The notes: generated from the sequence alone by a model not told the origin. Numbered from the stretch's first letter, positions 42,765-52,070 are shown. The stretch is DNA of 64,000 nt from DATKMG01 sp041476565 (GCA_041476565.1 JBGOTQ010000001.1:1-64000), one strand, 5' to 3'. Numbers and translations: made by a program.

Positions 42765-43439
42765 ATGACAGCCCCCTTGCTTCCTGATCCTGTAAGCATT
42801 GAAAGGCTCCTGGCCACTTGTGGCTTACCATTGGGGCCGCAAGTGGCCGTTCAGGTCCAGCATTACCTGAAGCTATTGCTGAAATGGAATCAGCGGCTTA
42901 ATTTGACCGGGTTTCGGGAGCCGGAGGAACAGGTGGTCAGCCTGTTCGGGGAGACTTTTTTTGCCGCCGGACTGCTGGCCGAGGAGGACAGTCCTCTGCT
43001 GGATATCGGTTCTGGCGCCGGCTTCCCAGGCTTGGCCCTGAAGCTGGTGCGCCCCCTTTTGCACTGTTACCTGCTGGAACCTCGCAAGAAACGGGCAGCC
43101 TTTCTGGCCACGGTGCGCCGGGAATTACAGCTGGCCCCGGTCCAGGTCCTCAGCAAGTCGCTGGAGCAATGCCGGCCCGGCGACTTCGTGCGGCCCCCCC
43201 GGGTGATGACCCTGCGGGCGCTGGGCCGGGCGGAGGCCTTGATGGGGAGGGGACTTGGCCTGCTTTCTCCTGGTGCACGCGTGCTGCTATTTACCACCGG
43301 GAGTTCGCTGGAAGCCGGGGTTCCCGCCTCCACGCAAATCCAGTGGGAGGCCCCCGTGCCCATTCCCTGGAGCCGCCAGAAGGTCATGCTCCTGGGACGG
43401 GTGCGGCCTGTCGGGCGGGAAGCTCCACGGGCAACATAG
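42765..43439 (+). CDS. rsmG: 16S rRNA (guanine-527-N7)-methyltransferase
   Basis: 224 residues. SAM-binding motif LLDIGSGAGFPGLALKL, then LEPRKKRAAFL and a family-typical N-terminus LLKWNQRLNLTGF. It methylates G527 in 16S rRNA. It starts 7 bases after mnmG. The C-terminal quarter is GC-rich. Conserved position before parS-parA-parB. Confidence 0.94.
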   Translation: MTAPLLPDPVSIERLLATCGLPLGPQVAVQVQHYLKLLLKWNQRLNLTGFREPEEQVVSLFGETFFAAGLLAEEDSPLLDIGSGAGFPGLALKLVRPLLHCYLLEPRKKRAAFLATVRRELQLAPVQVLSKSLEQCRPGDFVRPPRVMTLRALGRAEALMGRGLGLLSPGARVLLFTTGSSLEAGVPASTQIQWEAPVPIPWSRQKVMLLGRVRPVGREAPRAT

Positions 43440-43506
43440 CGGGGCCCGTTCCCACCCCTCAGGGCAAGGCCCACCCTGCCAGGACTCTGGCCGGACCGGG
43501 ATGGGG

Positions 43507-43522
43507 TGTTTCACGTGAAACA
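43507..43522. promoter_or_regulatory. parS: parS centromere site
   Basis: TGTTTCACGTGAAACA, an exact match to the 16-bp ParB/Spo0J binding palindrome. It lies 82 bases upstream of parA, in the rsmG-parA gap. Binding by the adjacent ParB is expected from family knowledge. Confidence 0.95.
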
Positions 43523-43603
43523 TTTAGCCGTTGAAAAAAAAACGAGCTTCTGTTAGAAGAAGCCTTTGATTATCAACCTTCCCGGGTTTGCCGAGGAACT
43601 ACC

Positions 43604-44380
43604 TTGGGCCGAGTCATTGCCATCGCCAATCAAAAGGGCGGGGTGGGGAAAACGACCACCGCCATCAATCTGGCCGCTTCACTGGCCGCCGCCGAGATGA
43701 AAACTCTGCTGGTGGACTGCGATCCGCAGGCCAATGCCACCAGCGGGCTGGGGTTCGGCAGGGATCAGCGCCGCCGCAGCCTTTACCATCTGCTCTTGGA
43801 TGAGGAAGCCTGGGGCGGCGTTCTCCTCAATACCGAATTGGAGGGACTGGATTTGGTCCCCTCCGACAGGAATCTGATCGGCGCGACCGTGGAACTGGTG
43901 GGGATGGAGCGTCGCGAGCACCGCCTCCAGGAACTCATTCATCCGCAGCGACCCGCCTACGCCTTTATCTTGCTGGACTGCCCGCCATCGCTCGATCTGT
44001 TGACCGTCAATGCCCTGGTGGCTGCTGATTCAATCCTGATCCCTATTCAGTGCGAGTACTTTGCTCTGGAAGGCGTCTCGGAATTGCTCGACACCCTGAT
44101 CCGGATTCGTCGCCACCTCAACCCCCATCTAGCCGTAGAAGGGATCCTGCTGACCATGTACGACGAGCGGACCAACTTGAGCGGCCAGGTGGCCAATGAT
44201 CTGCGCGATTTCTTCGGGACGCAGGTTCTCAAGACCGTAATCCCGCGCAATATTCGCCTGGCGGAGGCCCCCAGTTACGGGAAGCCCATCCTCCTCTATG
44301 ACATTAAGTCCCGGGGGGCCGAAAGCTATCTGCAGCTGGCCAAGGAGATTATCACCAATGACAAGAAAAGCACTCGGTAA
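43604..44380 (+). CDS. parA: Chromosome partitioning ATPase ParA (Soj)
   Basis: 258 residues. Deviant Walker A KGGVGKTTTAINLA, the A' region VDCDPQANAT and Walker B FILLDCPPSLD. It segregates the origin through ParB bound at parS. TTG start at 43604; TTG is the family-typical N-terminus here (GRVIAIANQKGGVGKT). The last 23 bases overlap parB. Confidence 0.95.
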   Translation: MGRVIAIANQKGGVGKTTTAINLAASLAAAEMKTLLVDCDPQANATSGLGFGRDQRRRSLYHLLLDEEAWGGVLLNTELEGLDLVPSDRNLIGATVELVGMERREHRLQELIHPQRPAYAFILLDCPPSLDLLTVNALVAADSILIPIQCEYFALEGVSELLDTLIRIRRHLNPHLAVEGILLTMYDERTNLSGQVANDLRDFFGTQVLKTVIPRNIRLAEAPSYGKPILLYDIKSRGAESYLQLAKEIITNDKKSTR

Positions 44381-45209
44381 AGGGCTCAGCGCCCTGCTGC
44401 AAGACCGGGAAACAGGTGGGGACAGCGAACTCCGGGAGCTGGACCTGGACCTGCTCACCCCCAATCCCTTCCAGCCCCGACAGGTCTTCTCCGAGGCCAA
44501 ACTGGACGAACTGGCCCAGTCCATCCGGGTTCACGGCTTCGTCCAGCCTCTGGTGGTTCGCCGGGACGGGGAGCGGTTTCAGATTGTCGCGGGGGAACGC
44601 CGCTGGCGAGCCGCCCAGCGGTTGGGGCTGCTCAAGGTCCCGGTGGTGATCAGGCGGATTCCCGATGAGCAACTGATGGAAACCTCCCTGGTTGAGAATA
44701 TTCAGCGGGAGAGCCTCAACCCTCTCGAGGAAGCTGGCGCCTATTATCGCCTAACCCACGAGTTTCATCTCACCCAGGAGGCCGTGGCCCAGCGCACCGG
44801 CAAGGACCGGACCACCATCACCAACCTTCTGCGCCTGCTGAAACTGCCCAAAGAAGTCCAGCAACTTGTACTGGAGGAGAAGCTCTCCATGGGACACGCC
44901 CGGGCTCTGCTGGCCCTGGAGCACACTTCAGAACAAAAGACTCTGGCCGAGAAAATCGTCCGTTACGGCTGGTCAGTGCGTCAGGTGGAACAGGCCGTGT
45001 CTGCAAGCAGGACGGAAACGCCTCGCAAAAAAGAACAGTTGCGACAGGATCCCAACGTGCGTGCCGCCGTCGAAAGGCTGGAACGGGCCCTGGGCACCAG
45101 GGTTCGGGTTGTCGAGAAAGGCCAGCGGGGCCGGATTGAAATTGAGTTTTACTCCCCAGAGGAGCTGCAGCGTCTTTACGAATACTTGATTCGCAGCGAG
45201 GAGCCTTGA
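44358..45209 (+). CDS. parB: Chromosome partitioning protein ParB
   Basis: 283 residues from ATG 44358 (MTRKALGKGLSALL). The N-terminal CTPase motif region is LVVRRDGERFQIVAGERRWRA with the GERRWRAAQ box, followed by ENIQRESLNPLEEA, an HTH for parS binding (QEAVAQRTGKDRTTITNLLRLL), and a C-terminal dimerisation domain. Translationally coupled to parA, 23-base overlap. Confidence 0.95.
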   Translation: MTRKALGKGLSALLQDRETGGDSELRELDLDLLTPNPFQPRQVFSEAKLDELAQSIRVHGFVQPLVVRRDGERFQIVAGERRWRAAQRLGLLKVPVVIRRIPDEQLMETSLVENIQRESLNPLEEAGAYYRLTHEFHLTQEAVAQRTGKDRTTITNLLRLLKLPKEVQQLVLEEKLSMGHARALLALEHTSEQKTLAEKIVRYGWSVRQVEQAVSASRTETPRKKEQLRQDPNVRAAVERLERALGTRVRVVEKGQRGRIEIEFYSPEELQRLYEYLIRSEEP

Positions 45210-45353
45210 GGTGGACTCGAGAAGGCGGGTCAGTCCGGCCATCCCACGCTCAGCAGCGTTCCAGACCCTGTTTGGGGGCCAGGACATCGAACCGCCAAGG
45301 CGGCAATATGCTCCGCAGCAGAACGACAGCCAGTCAGGGGTGCCTCTCTGCAG

Positions 45354-46082
45354 CTACTTGCTCGTCTCGGTGGAATGGTCTGGCGGGAGAGGCTGGGGTC
45401 TGACATGGGCTCGCGTGAATTGCGAAGCTGGCAGCACGGTGTCTCTGTCGAATTTCATTCGAAAAACGGTCCCGACCGCGAGTCGAATATCCTTGCCCTT
45501 GCTTAAGAGCAAACCTGCCAGGGCTCCCGCCGCGGGTCCGGCGATGGCGGGCCCCACACTGTGAGTGGCAATCGCTGCGGGCGTACTGGCAATGGAGCCG
45601 AGTGTGGCCCCTTTGGCTGCATTCTCCAGAGCCTTGCCTGTCGAACTGTTTGCCTTCAACTTCCCTTCCGAGTCCGTCTTGATCTTTTCATCGTTAGCCA
45701 CGTCGTCGGCCGCAGCCACTGAAACGAATACAGGTTCAGCGCCATAGCTGGTGGTGATTTCATTAAACATGGCATAGATCTCCGCGCGGCGCTTGGATCG
45801 GGTAGCAGCCGTCACCTGCGTGATCTTGCCGGTAATCTCGGTGCCCCGGGGCAGGACGTAACGATCGCTGACCTGAAGAGGGACCGTCAGCGTCACAGAA
45901 ATGAAGTCCCCTACCTCCGAGATCTTAGAGCTGATCGGAGTCTGCAGCGAGGCTTGGAACCTCATCCCCGCCGGAATGACCACCTTGTCCGGTTCCTGAC
46001 CGAGTCCATTAGACAGGGTTACGAGGATTATCCCGGTAGTGGCTATGAGTGCTACAAACCGGTGGCGGGGGATTCTGCACAT
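45354..46082 (-). CDS. Exported protein with VirB10/TrbI-like barrel appearance
   Basis: 242 residues from ATG 46082, with AGGAG 8 bases upstream. A signal peptide (FVALIATTGIILVTLSNG) precedes a region that reads like the barrel of VirB10/TrbI-type proteins: IPAGMRFQASLQTPISSKIS, DRYVLPRGTEITGKITQV, and a Gly/Ala-rich helix AGPAAGALAGLLLSKG. Similar acidobacterial proteins are common and mostly uncharacterised. It is downstream of the 229-residue exported protein on the same strand. The long ORF extending further upstream is an overlap artefact. Confidence 0.68.
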   Translation of the reverse strand: MCRIPRHRFVALIATTGIILVTLSNGLGQEPDKVVIPAGMRFQASLQTPISSKISEVGDFISVTLTVPLQVSDRYVLPRGTEITGKITQVTAATRSKRRAEIYAMFNEITTSYGAEPVFVSVAAADDVANDEKIKTDSEGKLKANSSTGKALENAAKGATLGSIASTPAAIATHSVGPAIAGPAAGALAGLLLSKGKDIRLAVGTVFRMKFDRDTVLPASQFTRAHVRPQPLPPDHSTETSK

Positions 46083-46158
46083 GTGACTTTCTCCTTTTGT
46101 TCGCCATTTCTCCTTCAGCGAGTTGGCCTGCATTTTCCTGGAGCTCCGAAGTCTCCCG

Positions 46159-46848
46159 TTACTTAAGCTCAATCTCAAAGAAAAGCAGGTTCCCCTGGGT
46201 CCGTAGGTTCCGGATTTCGGGGATATATATTTTGTAACCGTTGAGCGGTTTCTGGTTGTCCCGGAGTTGAAAAAAAACAAAGCCGGAGGATGTCGACTTA
46301 GGGGCGACCCGAGCTTCCTTGAGTGCTTTGTTCGTGAAGTCGGTTTCGATTTCAAATGCATCTTTGCTGGGACCATCCCGTTTAGGCATGGGGAAAGGCA
46401 TCGGCATACGCTTGCCGGGCGAGCCGCCCTTGCCTGGGTTTACGAGAGCTTGAATCACTTCATCCACCGGGATTTGGGCAATCGAGTGGTTCTTAGGATC
46501 CAGCAGGGTTACATCCGGGCCGCTGAGCAAAACCGGATCCTCTCCATCGTTGGTTACGATGATGTGAATCGGGACGATCCCCAATCTGTCCAGGTCCTTG
46601 ACATCAAAAGCAGTACGAATCTTCTCTTTAGTCCAGTAGGCATCCGCCGCAATCGTGACCGCTCCCTGCTGCTGATGGCCGGGGTAAGTCGAAGCCGGAT
46701 CCACTTTGACCCGGACGCTCTTGTAAGCGCCGAGAACCGAGGTCGTCAGAACTAAAGCGAGCAGCCCTCCACAGAAGGCAGACCTCCATCGAGGTTGAAG
46801 AAGAGCAGTCCTCGCATCATGGAAAAGAGGTGGTCTTAATTTAGACAT
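46159..46848 (-). CDS. Exported hypothetical protein, 229 aa
   Basis: A signal anchor (FCGGLLALVLTTSVLGAY) after a basic stretch. The mature part has no family I recognise; there are segments IPIHIIVTNDGEDPVLLSGP and GFVFFQLRDNQKPLNGYKI, suggesting beta-sandwich structure. Start ATG 46848 has GGAG about 8 bases upstream. It is followed 76 bases later by the VirB10-like exported protein, and is divergent from the TonB-like gene across 253 bases. Confidence 0.62.
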   Translation of the reverse strand: MSKLRPPLFHDARTALLQPRWRSAFCGGLLALVLTTSVLGAYKSVRVKVDPASTYPGHQQQGAVTIAADAYWTKEKIRTAFDVKDLDRLGIVPIHIIVTNDGEDPVLLSGPDVTLLDPKNHSIAQIPVDEVIQALVNPGKGGSPGKRMPMPFPMPKRDGPSKDAFEIETDFTNKALKEARVAPKSTSSGFVFFQLRDNQKPLNGYKIYIPEIRNLRTQGNLLFFEIELK

Positions 46849-47101
46849 CCTTTTTCTCCTTGATTCATAAGTGCTAATGGGCCAGTTTCCACCCGTTCAG
46901 TCAAAGTTCACAGATCGCTCGCGGCTCTTTTGAATTCTCGCCTCTCAGAACAACCAGGCACCGTAGAAACGAAAAGACAGGGGCAAACTTTCCCTTTTAA
47001 GTATAGAATGTTTGTCTACGTTTTCCATAGCAGATGCGATGGCCTGGCGAGTTCAGCGGTTGGATTGGTAGCGTCAGGATTGCACTCAACGGACCTAGAA
47101 A

Positions 47102-48697
47102 GTGGATTTGAAGAAGCCTCGGGAATCAAACCCCTCTCATGGTGAACCATGGCAGCCCGTCCTGCTCAGCATGCCCCTGCTACCGCTGGATGGCTTGGTA
47201 CCTTCGATACTCTTGCATGTATTGTTTCTGCTTCTTCTGACCCACCTGCCCTCTACCCGGAGGTTCCGTCCCAATGGAATCGATTTGGATATAGAGAGGG
47301 TTACCTATTACCGAGTTTCCCCATCATTTCCAGATGTTTCACCGCCTGCCAATGAAGTAAAGCCCCCAAGTACCTCCCCCCAATCTGCTCGGCCAGATGT
47401 TGCCAGGAATAGAGACCGGGATGTTCAGATTCATTCAGAGAGTCCGAACCCCGTTCAACAAGTTCTTGACCAACCGGAAGTCAAACAAGTGGCCTCCTTG
47501 CCTAAGCTGGAACTGCCGAACATCCTTTTCCAGCCCCCCAAAAGCAACCGGGGCATTGAGGCCCCCCTACCCCTCTTCGAAATCTCGGAAGACCTTCGAC
47601 AGGAAAAAGCGAACCTGCCCAGAGTCGAGTTGCCGAACCAACTTCTGGACCAACCCAAGACCGCGCGGGGAATCGAGCCTGCGGTAGCTCTGCCTGAACT
47701 GTCACCTGAATTGCAGCACGACCTCAGAAGAGATACGTCCGTTCCTACCACTCTGGCGGCTAAACCGAAGATCGCTGCGCCGCCCCCGTTGCCCCAGTCT
47801 GCCCTTCAATGGGGGGACCTGGATAGCCGAACCGAGGTCACGGATTTGTCGGCCCAGCCCAAAACCCCGCTTTTAGCCTATTCCCAGGATCCGGTCTTGC
47901 CCAAGGGTGAACTGGCCATTCCCAAAGCCAGAACCAGCGGGAGTCTTATTGCCGCTTCCTCAGCAACGGCAGCGAACCCTCCAGCCGGGTCCCTTGATTT
48001 CGGGGCTGCGGACATTACCATCCCCAACGTCTCCATCAGAACCCAGGCCCCTCTGCCGGCGGGGGCTGCCAAAGGGATGGTTATTCAGGCTCCGGGTACT
48101 CCACCGCCGCTTGAAGAGAAAGCCATGGAACCCGAGAAAAAGGCCCCCCAGGCCTTGCAGGACTATCTTGTCTCCATGGCTCATCCCCTCAAGCTGCCGA
48201 ACTCCAAACCTGTGGCTCCTTATTCACTGCCGGACTCTCCCTTAGTGGAAGCGGAGCGGAAGGGGCTGGAGATTTACACAGCGGCCATTAATGCCCCCAA
48301 TTTCACGAGTAAACGGGGTAGCTGGATTTTCCGCTTTGCGGAAATCCCGGAGACGAAGCTTATTCCCCTGTCGGTCGAAAGCACGCCACCGCCCCGGCAT
48401 ACGCAATTAACAGCTCCTTCGGCCACAGTAAAGGTTGACCCTCGTTATCCGCCCGAAGTCATCCGCGACCATGTTGAAGGGGTGGTCATCCTCTATGCCG
48501 TGATCCGGCGAGACGGGAGGGTCGATCCCCTGAGTGTTCGCATTCTGCAAAAACTAGATCCTCGCCTGGATGTGAGCGCCCGAGATGCCTTGTTGGGTTG
48601 GAAGTTCAAGCCTTCAACCAAGGAGGGGGATCCTGTCGACATTCAAGCCGAGGTTTCCATCCCCTTCTATTTGCATCGTGACATCTTTTCGCATTAG
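47102..48697 (+). CDS. TonB-like energy transducer with tandem repeat linker
   Basis: 531 residues. A hydrophobic anchor (LVPSILLHVLFLLLLTHL) near residues 32-50 precedes a long Pro/Gln-rich periplasmic linker containing two 39-residue repeats. The C-terminal TonB domain (about 440-525) reads KVDPRYPPEVIRDHVEGVVI, then AVIRRDGRVDPLSV and GWKFKPSTKEGDPVDIQAEV. It would couple the proton motive force to outer-membrane receptors, but no ExbB/ExbD is nearby. The start is GTG 47102 with weak signals; ATG 47171 is possible. It is separated from ispG by about 100 bases. Confidence 0.8.
   Translation: MDLKKPRESNPSHGEPWQPVLLSMPLLPLDGLVPSILLHVLFLLLLTHLPSTRRFRPNGIDLDIERVTYYRVSPSFPDVSPPANEVKPPSTSPQSARPDVARNRDRDVQIHSESPNPVQQVLDQPEVKQVASLPKLELPNILFQPPKSNRGIEAPLPLFEISEDLRQEKANLPRVELPNQLLDQPKTARGIEPAVALPELSPELQHDLRRDTSVPTTLAAKPKIAAPPPLPQSALQWGDLDSRTEVTDLSAQPKTPLLAYSQDPVLPKGELAIPKARTSGSLIAASSATAANPPAGSLDFGAADITIPNVSIRTQAPLPAGAAKGMVIQAPGTPPPLEEKAMEPEKKAPQALQDYLVSMAHPLKLPNSKPVAPYSLPDSPLVEAERKGLEIYTAAINAPNFTSKRGSWIFRFAEIPETKLIPLSVESTPPPRHTQLTAPSATVKVDPRYPPEVIRDHVEGVVILYAVIRRDGRVDPLSVRILQKLDPRLDVSARDALLGWKFKPSTKEGDPVDIQAEVSIPFYLHRDIFSH
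47498..47731 (+). repeat. Two tandem 39-codon repeats in TonB linker
   Basis: Units 47498-47614 and 47615-47731 align without gaps, starting LPKLELPN and LPRVELPN, with about 17 of 39 residues identical (including P-K-x-x-R-G-I-E). Likely an internal duplication that lengthened the periplasm-spanning linker. Confidence 0.7.
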
Positions 48698-48798
48698 CCA
48701 CAAGCATTACTCTTGCCTTGGCTTGACGGCCCCGTCTCGATGTTCTAATCTAAGGCAATTGGTTCCGGGGAACCTTCAAAGAGAACTCGACACTGTCT

Positions 48799-50043
48799 AT
48801 GGCCTCTATTGAACGCCGCAACACAGTAACTGTGCAAATGGGTCGAATCCGGGTCGGCTCTGGGCAGCCGATTGTTGTCCAATCAATGACCAACACGGAA
48901 ACCGCCGACGCATCGAGCACGGCCGCCCAAGTAGTCGCGCTGGCAAGGGCCGGCTCAGAATTGGTCCGCATCACAGTGAATACCCGCGAGGCAGCTCAAG
49001 CCGTACCGGAGATCGTCGAGCGAGTCCGGGGCGAAGGAGTAGAAGTGCCAGTCGTTGGGGACTTCCACTATAATGGCCACTTGCTTCTGAGTGAATACCG
49101 GGAATGTGCCCGGGCATTGGCCAAATACCGAATCAACCCGGGGAACGTCGGGGTGGGCAAAAGACACGATGAAAATTTCAAGAGGATGATCGAAGTGGCC
49201 TTGGAACATGAGAAGCCGGTTCGAATTGGAGTCAACTGGGGATCTCTTGACCAGGCGTTGCTTTCCCGGCTCATGGAGGCCAATGCCCGTCGTATCAATC
49301 CGCTCAGTGCACGGGAAGTCATGATCGAGGCCATAGTCGTCAGTGCCCTCGAATCGGGCGAGTTGGCTGAACGGTACGGTTTGTCTCACGACCGGATCAT
49401 CTTGAGTGCGAAGGTATCGGCGGTACAGGACCTGATCGATGTCTATCGTTCCTTAGGCCGACAGTGTGACTATCCGCTCCATCTGGGGCTCACCGAAGCC
49501 GGAATGGGCTCGAAAGGCATTATCTCCAGTTCAGCGGCCTTGGCCGTCCTGCTTCAAGAAGGGATTGGGGATACAATTCGAGTCTCACTCACGCCGGCAC
49601 CCAACGGTGACCGCACGGAAGAAGTTTTCGTTAGCCAGCAAATCCTCCAATCCCTTGGAATCCGCAGTTTCCAGCCGCAAGTGACTGCCTGCCCAGGATG
49701 TGGGCGAACCACCAGTGCCTTTTTCCAGGAGATGGCCAAGGAGATCGAAAGTCACCTGCGGGGCCGGATGCCATACTGGAAAGAGCACTATCGAGGCGTG
49801 GAAGAATTGAGTGTGGCCGTCATGGGGTGCGTCGTTAATGGACCGGGAGAGTCGAAGCATGCCCATATTGGCATCTCACTGCCCGGGACTGGCGAAGAAC
49901 CCAAGGCCCCGGTTTACGTCGATGGCCGGCTCTTGAGGACCCTTCGCGGGCCAACTCTGGTCACGGAGTTCATTTCCATCCTTGAACATTACGTTCAGGC
50001 CCATTACGAGCCAGCTTCCGCCCCGGAGCCTACCGCCCGCTGA
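48799..50043 (+). CDS. ispG: 4-hydroxy-3-methylbut-2-enyl-diphosphate synthase
   Basis: 414 residues. A MEP-pathway [4Fe-4S] enzyme: N-terminal QPIVVQSMTNTETADASST, Fe-S ligands in CPGCGRTTS and VMGCVVNGPGESKHAHIGIS. It makes HMBPP for isoprenoid synthesis. Followed immediately by an alpha/beta hydrolase (start 38 bases after the ispG stop). Confidence 0.96.
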   Translation: MASIERRNTVTVQMGRIRVGSGQPIVVQSMTNTETADASSTAAQVVALARAGSELVRITVNTREAAQAVPEIVERVRGEGVEVPVVGDFHYNGHLLLSEYRECARALAKYRINPGNVGVGKRHDENFKRMIEVALEHEKPVRIGVNWGSLDQALLSRLMEANARRINPLSAREVMIEAIVVSALESGELAERYGLSHDRIILSAKVSAVQDLIDVYRSLGRQCDYPLHLGLTEAGMGSKGIISSSAALAVLLQEGIGDTIRVSLTPAPNGDRTEEVFVSQQILQSLGIRSFQPQVTACPGCGRTTSAFFQEMAKEIESHLRGRMPYWKEHYRGVEELSVAVMGCVVNGPGESKHAHIGISLPGTGEEPKAPVYVDGRLLRTLRGPTLVTEFISILEHYVQAHYEPASAPEPTAR

Positions 50044-50080
50044 TTGCGCGAACTGGATCATTCTGAGAGGAGAAGCCACG

Positions 50081-50851
50081 GTGCTCAGCTATTCCGAGAA
50101 GGGAAGCGGCCAGCCCTTGGTCCTGCTTCATGCCTTTCCCCTGAACCGTTATATGTGGGATCGGCAATTGGAAAGCTGGAGCAATCGCCACCGAGTCGTT
50201 GCTCCAGACTTCCGGGGCTTTGGCGAGTCGCCCTTGGGAGAGGATGAGTCCCGCATGGAGTCTTTTGCCGACGACGTCCGGGACTTGCTCGACACTCTGA
50301 AGGTGTCGGGAAGAATCATCCTGGTGGGCCTCTCCATGGGTGGTTACGTAGCATTTGAATTTTGCCGCAAGTATCCGGAACGGCTTATGGCCATGGTCAT
50401 GATTGCCACACAACCCGTTTCGGATTCTGAAGAATCCAGGAAGTCCCGTTATGAACTGGCGGAAATGGTCCGCACTCGAGGGACTGAGGTTTTGATTGAG
50501 CAGATGACTCCGCGGCTTTTGGGGAAGACCACACGGCTAAGCCGGCCGGATGTCGTCGAAACAGTCCGGCGGCTGATGATTTCGAATTCCATCAGAGGAG
50601 TTTCAAAGGCCTGTTACGGCTTGGCTTCGCGCCGGGACTCCACCCCGATCCTGGGGGCGATTCCTGTCCCAGTCCTCATTGTGGCTGGAGCTGAAGACCC
50701 AATCATACCCGCCTCCCAATTGGAAGCTATGAAGACGGGCATCCGGCAGTCTCAGTTGGTGCTCATACCCCAAAGTGGCCACCTGGTCAACCTGGAACAA
50801 CCCCAGGAACTTGACCGCCTCGTGCAAGTATTCTTGGCGGGGTTGGGTTAA
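50081..50851 (+). CDS. Alpha/beta-fold hydrolase
   Basis: 256 residues from GTG 50081, chosen for AGAGGAGA 7-8 bases upstream; earlier in-frame ATG 49982 would overlap ispG. HGF-like LVLLHAFPLNRYMWD, nucleophile motif GLSMGGYVAF, Asp in AGAEDPIIP and His in SGHLVNLEQP. Esterase, dienelactone-hydrolase-type or peroxidase-like activity cannot be decided. Confidence 0.85.
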   Translation: MLSYSEKGSGQPLVLLHAFPLNRYMWDRQLESWSNRHRVVAPDFRGFGESPLGEDESRMESFADDVRDLLDTLKVSGRIILVGLSMGGYVAFEFCRKYPERLMAMVMIATQPVSDSEESRKSRYELAEMVRTRGTEVLIEQMTPRLLGKTTRLSRPDVVETVRRLMISNSIRGVSKACYGLASRRDSTPILGAIPVPVLIVAGAEDPIIPASQLEAMKTGIRQSQLVLIPQSGHLVNLEQPQELDRLVQVFLAGLG

Positions 50852-50894
50852 GGAGGGCGAATTGCAGGGCTACCCGGCACAAATCGGAGACACC

Positions 50895-51197
50895 ATGAGC
50901 TTCTCCTTGCAGGAGCTAAGAAAGTTCGCCATTCAGGAGCAAGTTGAGATCACCTTTCGCGATAAGGCCACGGGCCATTCCTGGAGGATTTCCCGCGATG
51001 GAATTGTGAAATTTGGAGTCTCGAAGCCCTGGGGAGAGAGGGTGGACCATACGGCGGAGTCCACTCTTGCCCTGGCAAATGAGTTTTCCCTGGAGGGACC
51101 TGAGAAGGCACGCCTCCTAACTAGGACCCAAATGACCCAGCTTTTGGCGGACTCCCTGACAAGAACGGCGACATCCCGCAGCGAAGATGAGAGCTGA
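50895..51197 (+). CDS. Conserved hypothetical protein, 100 aa
   Basis: From ATG 50895 (MSFSLQELRKFAIQEQVEIT), supported by GGAGA 4-5 bases upstream. A small protein that reads like a nucleic-acid or regulator fragment: beta-rich core VEITFRDKATGHSWRISRDG and helical C-terminus. Family not recognised. It lies between the hydrolase and the DUF3108 gene on the same strand. Confidence 0.55.
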   Translation: MSFSLQELRKFAIQEQVEITFRDKATGHSWRISRDGIVKFGVSKPWGERVDHTAESTLALANEFSLEGPEKARLLTRTQMTQLLADSLTRTATSRSEDES

Positions 51198-51203
51198 GGT
51201 CGG

Positions 51204-52070
51204 ATGGAGAACACCGCCAATAGGCGCGTTCTGATAATCGGGCGTTGCCAGGCCGCCAGGCTCGGAGGCCGATGCGGCTTGGTGGTGCTCCTGTTGGCGG
51301 GCCCTCCTCCATTCCGTGCCGCTGCTCTCCACGATCCGCAAGATGTTTTCCCTCCGGGAGAAAAGCTAGTCTACCAAGTGCGATGGGATCCCCCCGCCTG
51401 GGCATTCTTCCTACCGCCCGTCACGGCAGGAGAGTTGACATTTCAGGTCCGACCCTTGAGCACCATCGATGGTCGGCAAGTACGACGAATCACGGTAGAC
51501 GCCATCTCGTCAGGTTTTTTTCTTAAGATAGCCGGCATCTCCGTAAAGGATCATTTTGAATCGCTCATCGACCCGAAGGAATTCTGTTCCGTCAAGATGA
51601 CTAAGGTCCTTCGAGAAGGCAAGCGGCAGCGGGATGTGTTTCTTACCTTCGACAGGGAGACTGGAATTGGACGATATCTGGCCTTCGACGTGAGCAAGTA
51701 TCCGCGAGTTGCATTAAAGGACCAGCAGCTACAGGGCCTGCCTCACTGTGTCCAAGACGTCATTTCCGCCATCTATCTCACAAGGCTTTACGACCTGAAG
51801 GTGGGTGTCGAGTCTCCCTTGACTATCAGTGACGACGGCGTGGTCAAGGAAGTGAAGCTACGCATCGTAAAACGGGAGACCGTCGAAGCCGAAGCCGGCA
51901 AATACACGGCCCTGAGAGTCGAGGCCTTTTCGGTATTTGGCGGGTTGTTCCGACAAGGAGGTACCCTGATCGTTTGGGTCAGCGACGACGCCAAAAAAGT
52001 CCCAGTCCGGTTTGAAGCCAGCTTGAAATTCGGAAAGGTGTATGGATCGGTCAAGCGGTGGGGTGAGTGA
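51204..52070 (+). CDS. DUF3108 domain protein
   Basis: 288 residues. A weak signal sequence (LVVLLLAGPPPFRAAAL) then a DUF3108-type domain with FPPGEKLVYQVRWDPP, then GELTFQV, and C-terminal beta strands (LRVEAFSVFGG, GGTLIVWVSDDAKKVPVRFE). Periplasmic or outer-membrane beta-sheet protein of unknown role. Its last codons (Gly-Glu-stop) lie inside the tRNA-His gene on the opposite strand, a 12-base overlap that uses tRNA sequence for its stop. Confidence 0.78.
   Translation: MENTANRRVLIIGRCQAARLGGRCGLVVLLLAGPPPFRAAALHDPQDVFPPGEKLVYQVRWDPPAWAFFLPPVTAGELTFQVRPLSTIDGRQVRRITVDAISSGFFLKIAGISVKDHFESLIDPKEFCSVKMTKVLREGKRQRDVFLTFDRETGIGRYLAFDVSKYPRVALKDQQLQGLPHCVQDVISAIYLTRLYDLKVGVESPLTISDDGVVKEVKLRIVKRETVEAEAGKYTALRVEAFSVFGGLFRQGGTLIVWVSDDAKKVPVRFEASLKFGKVYGSVKRWGE

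Noticed and set aside
43523..43603. A-run and CTTCT/AGAAG hairpin upstream of parA as terminator
   Set aside because: The order of stem and run does not fit an intrinsic terminator for rsmG.
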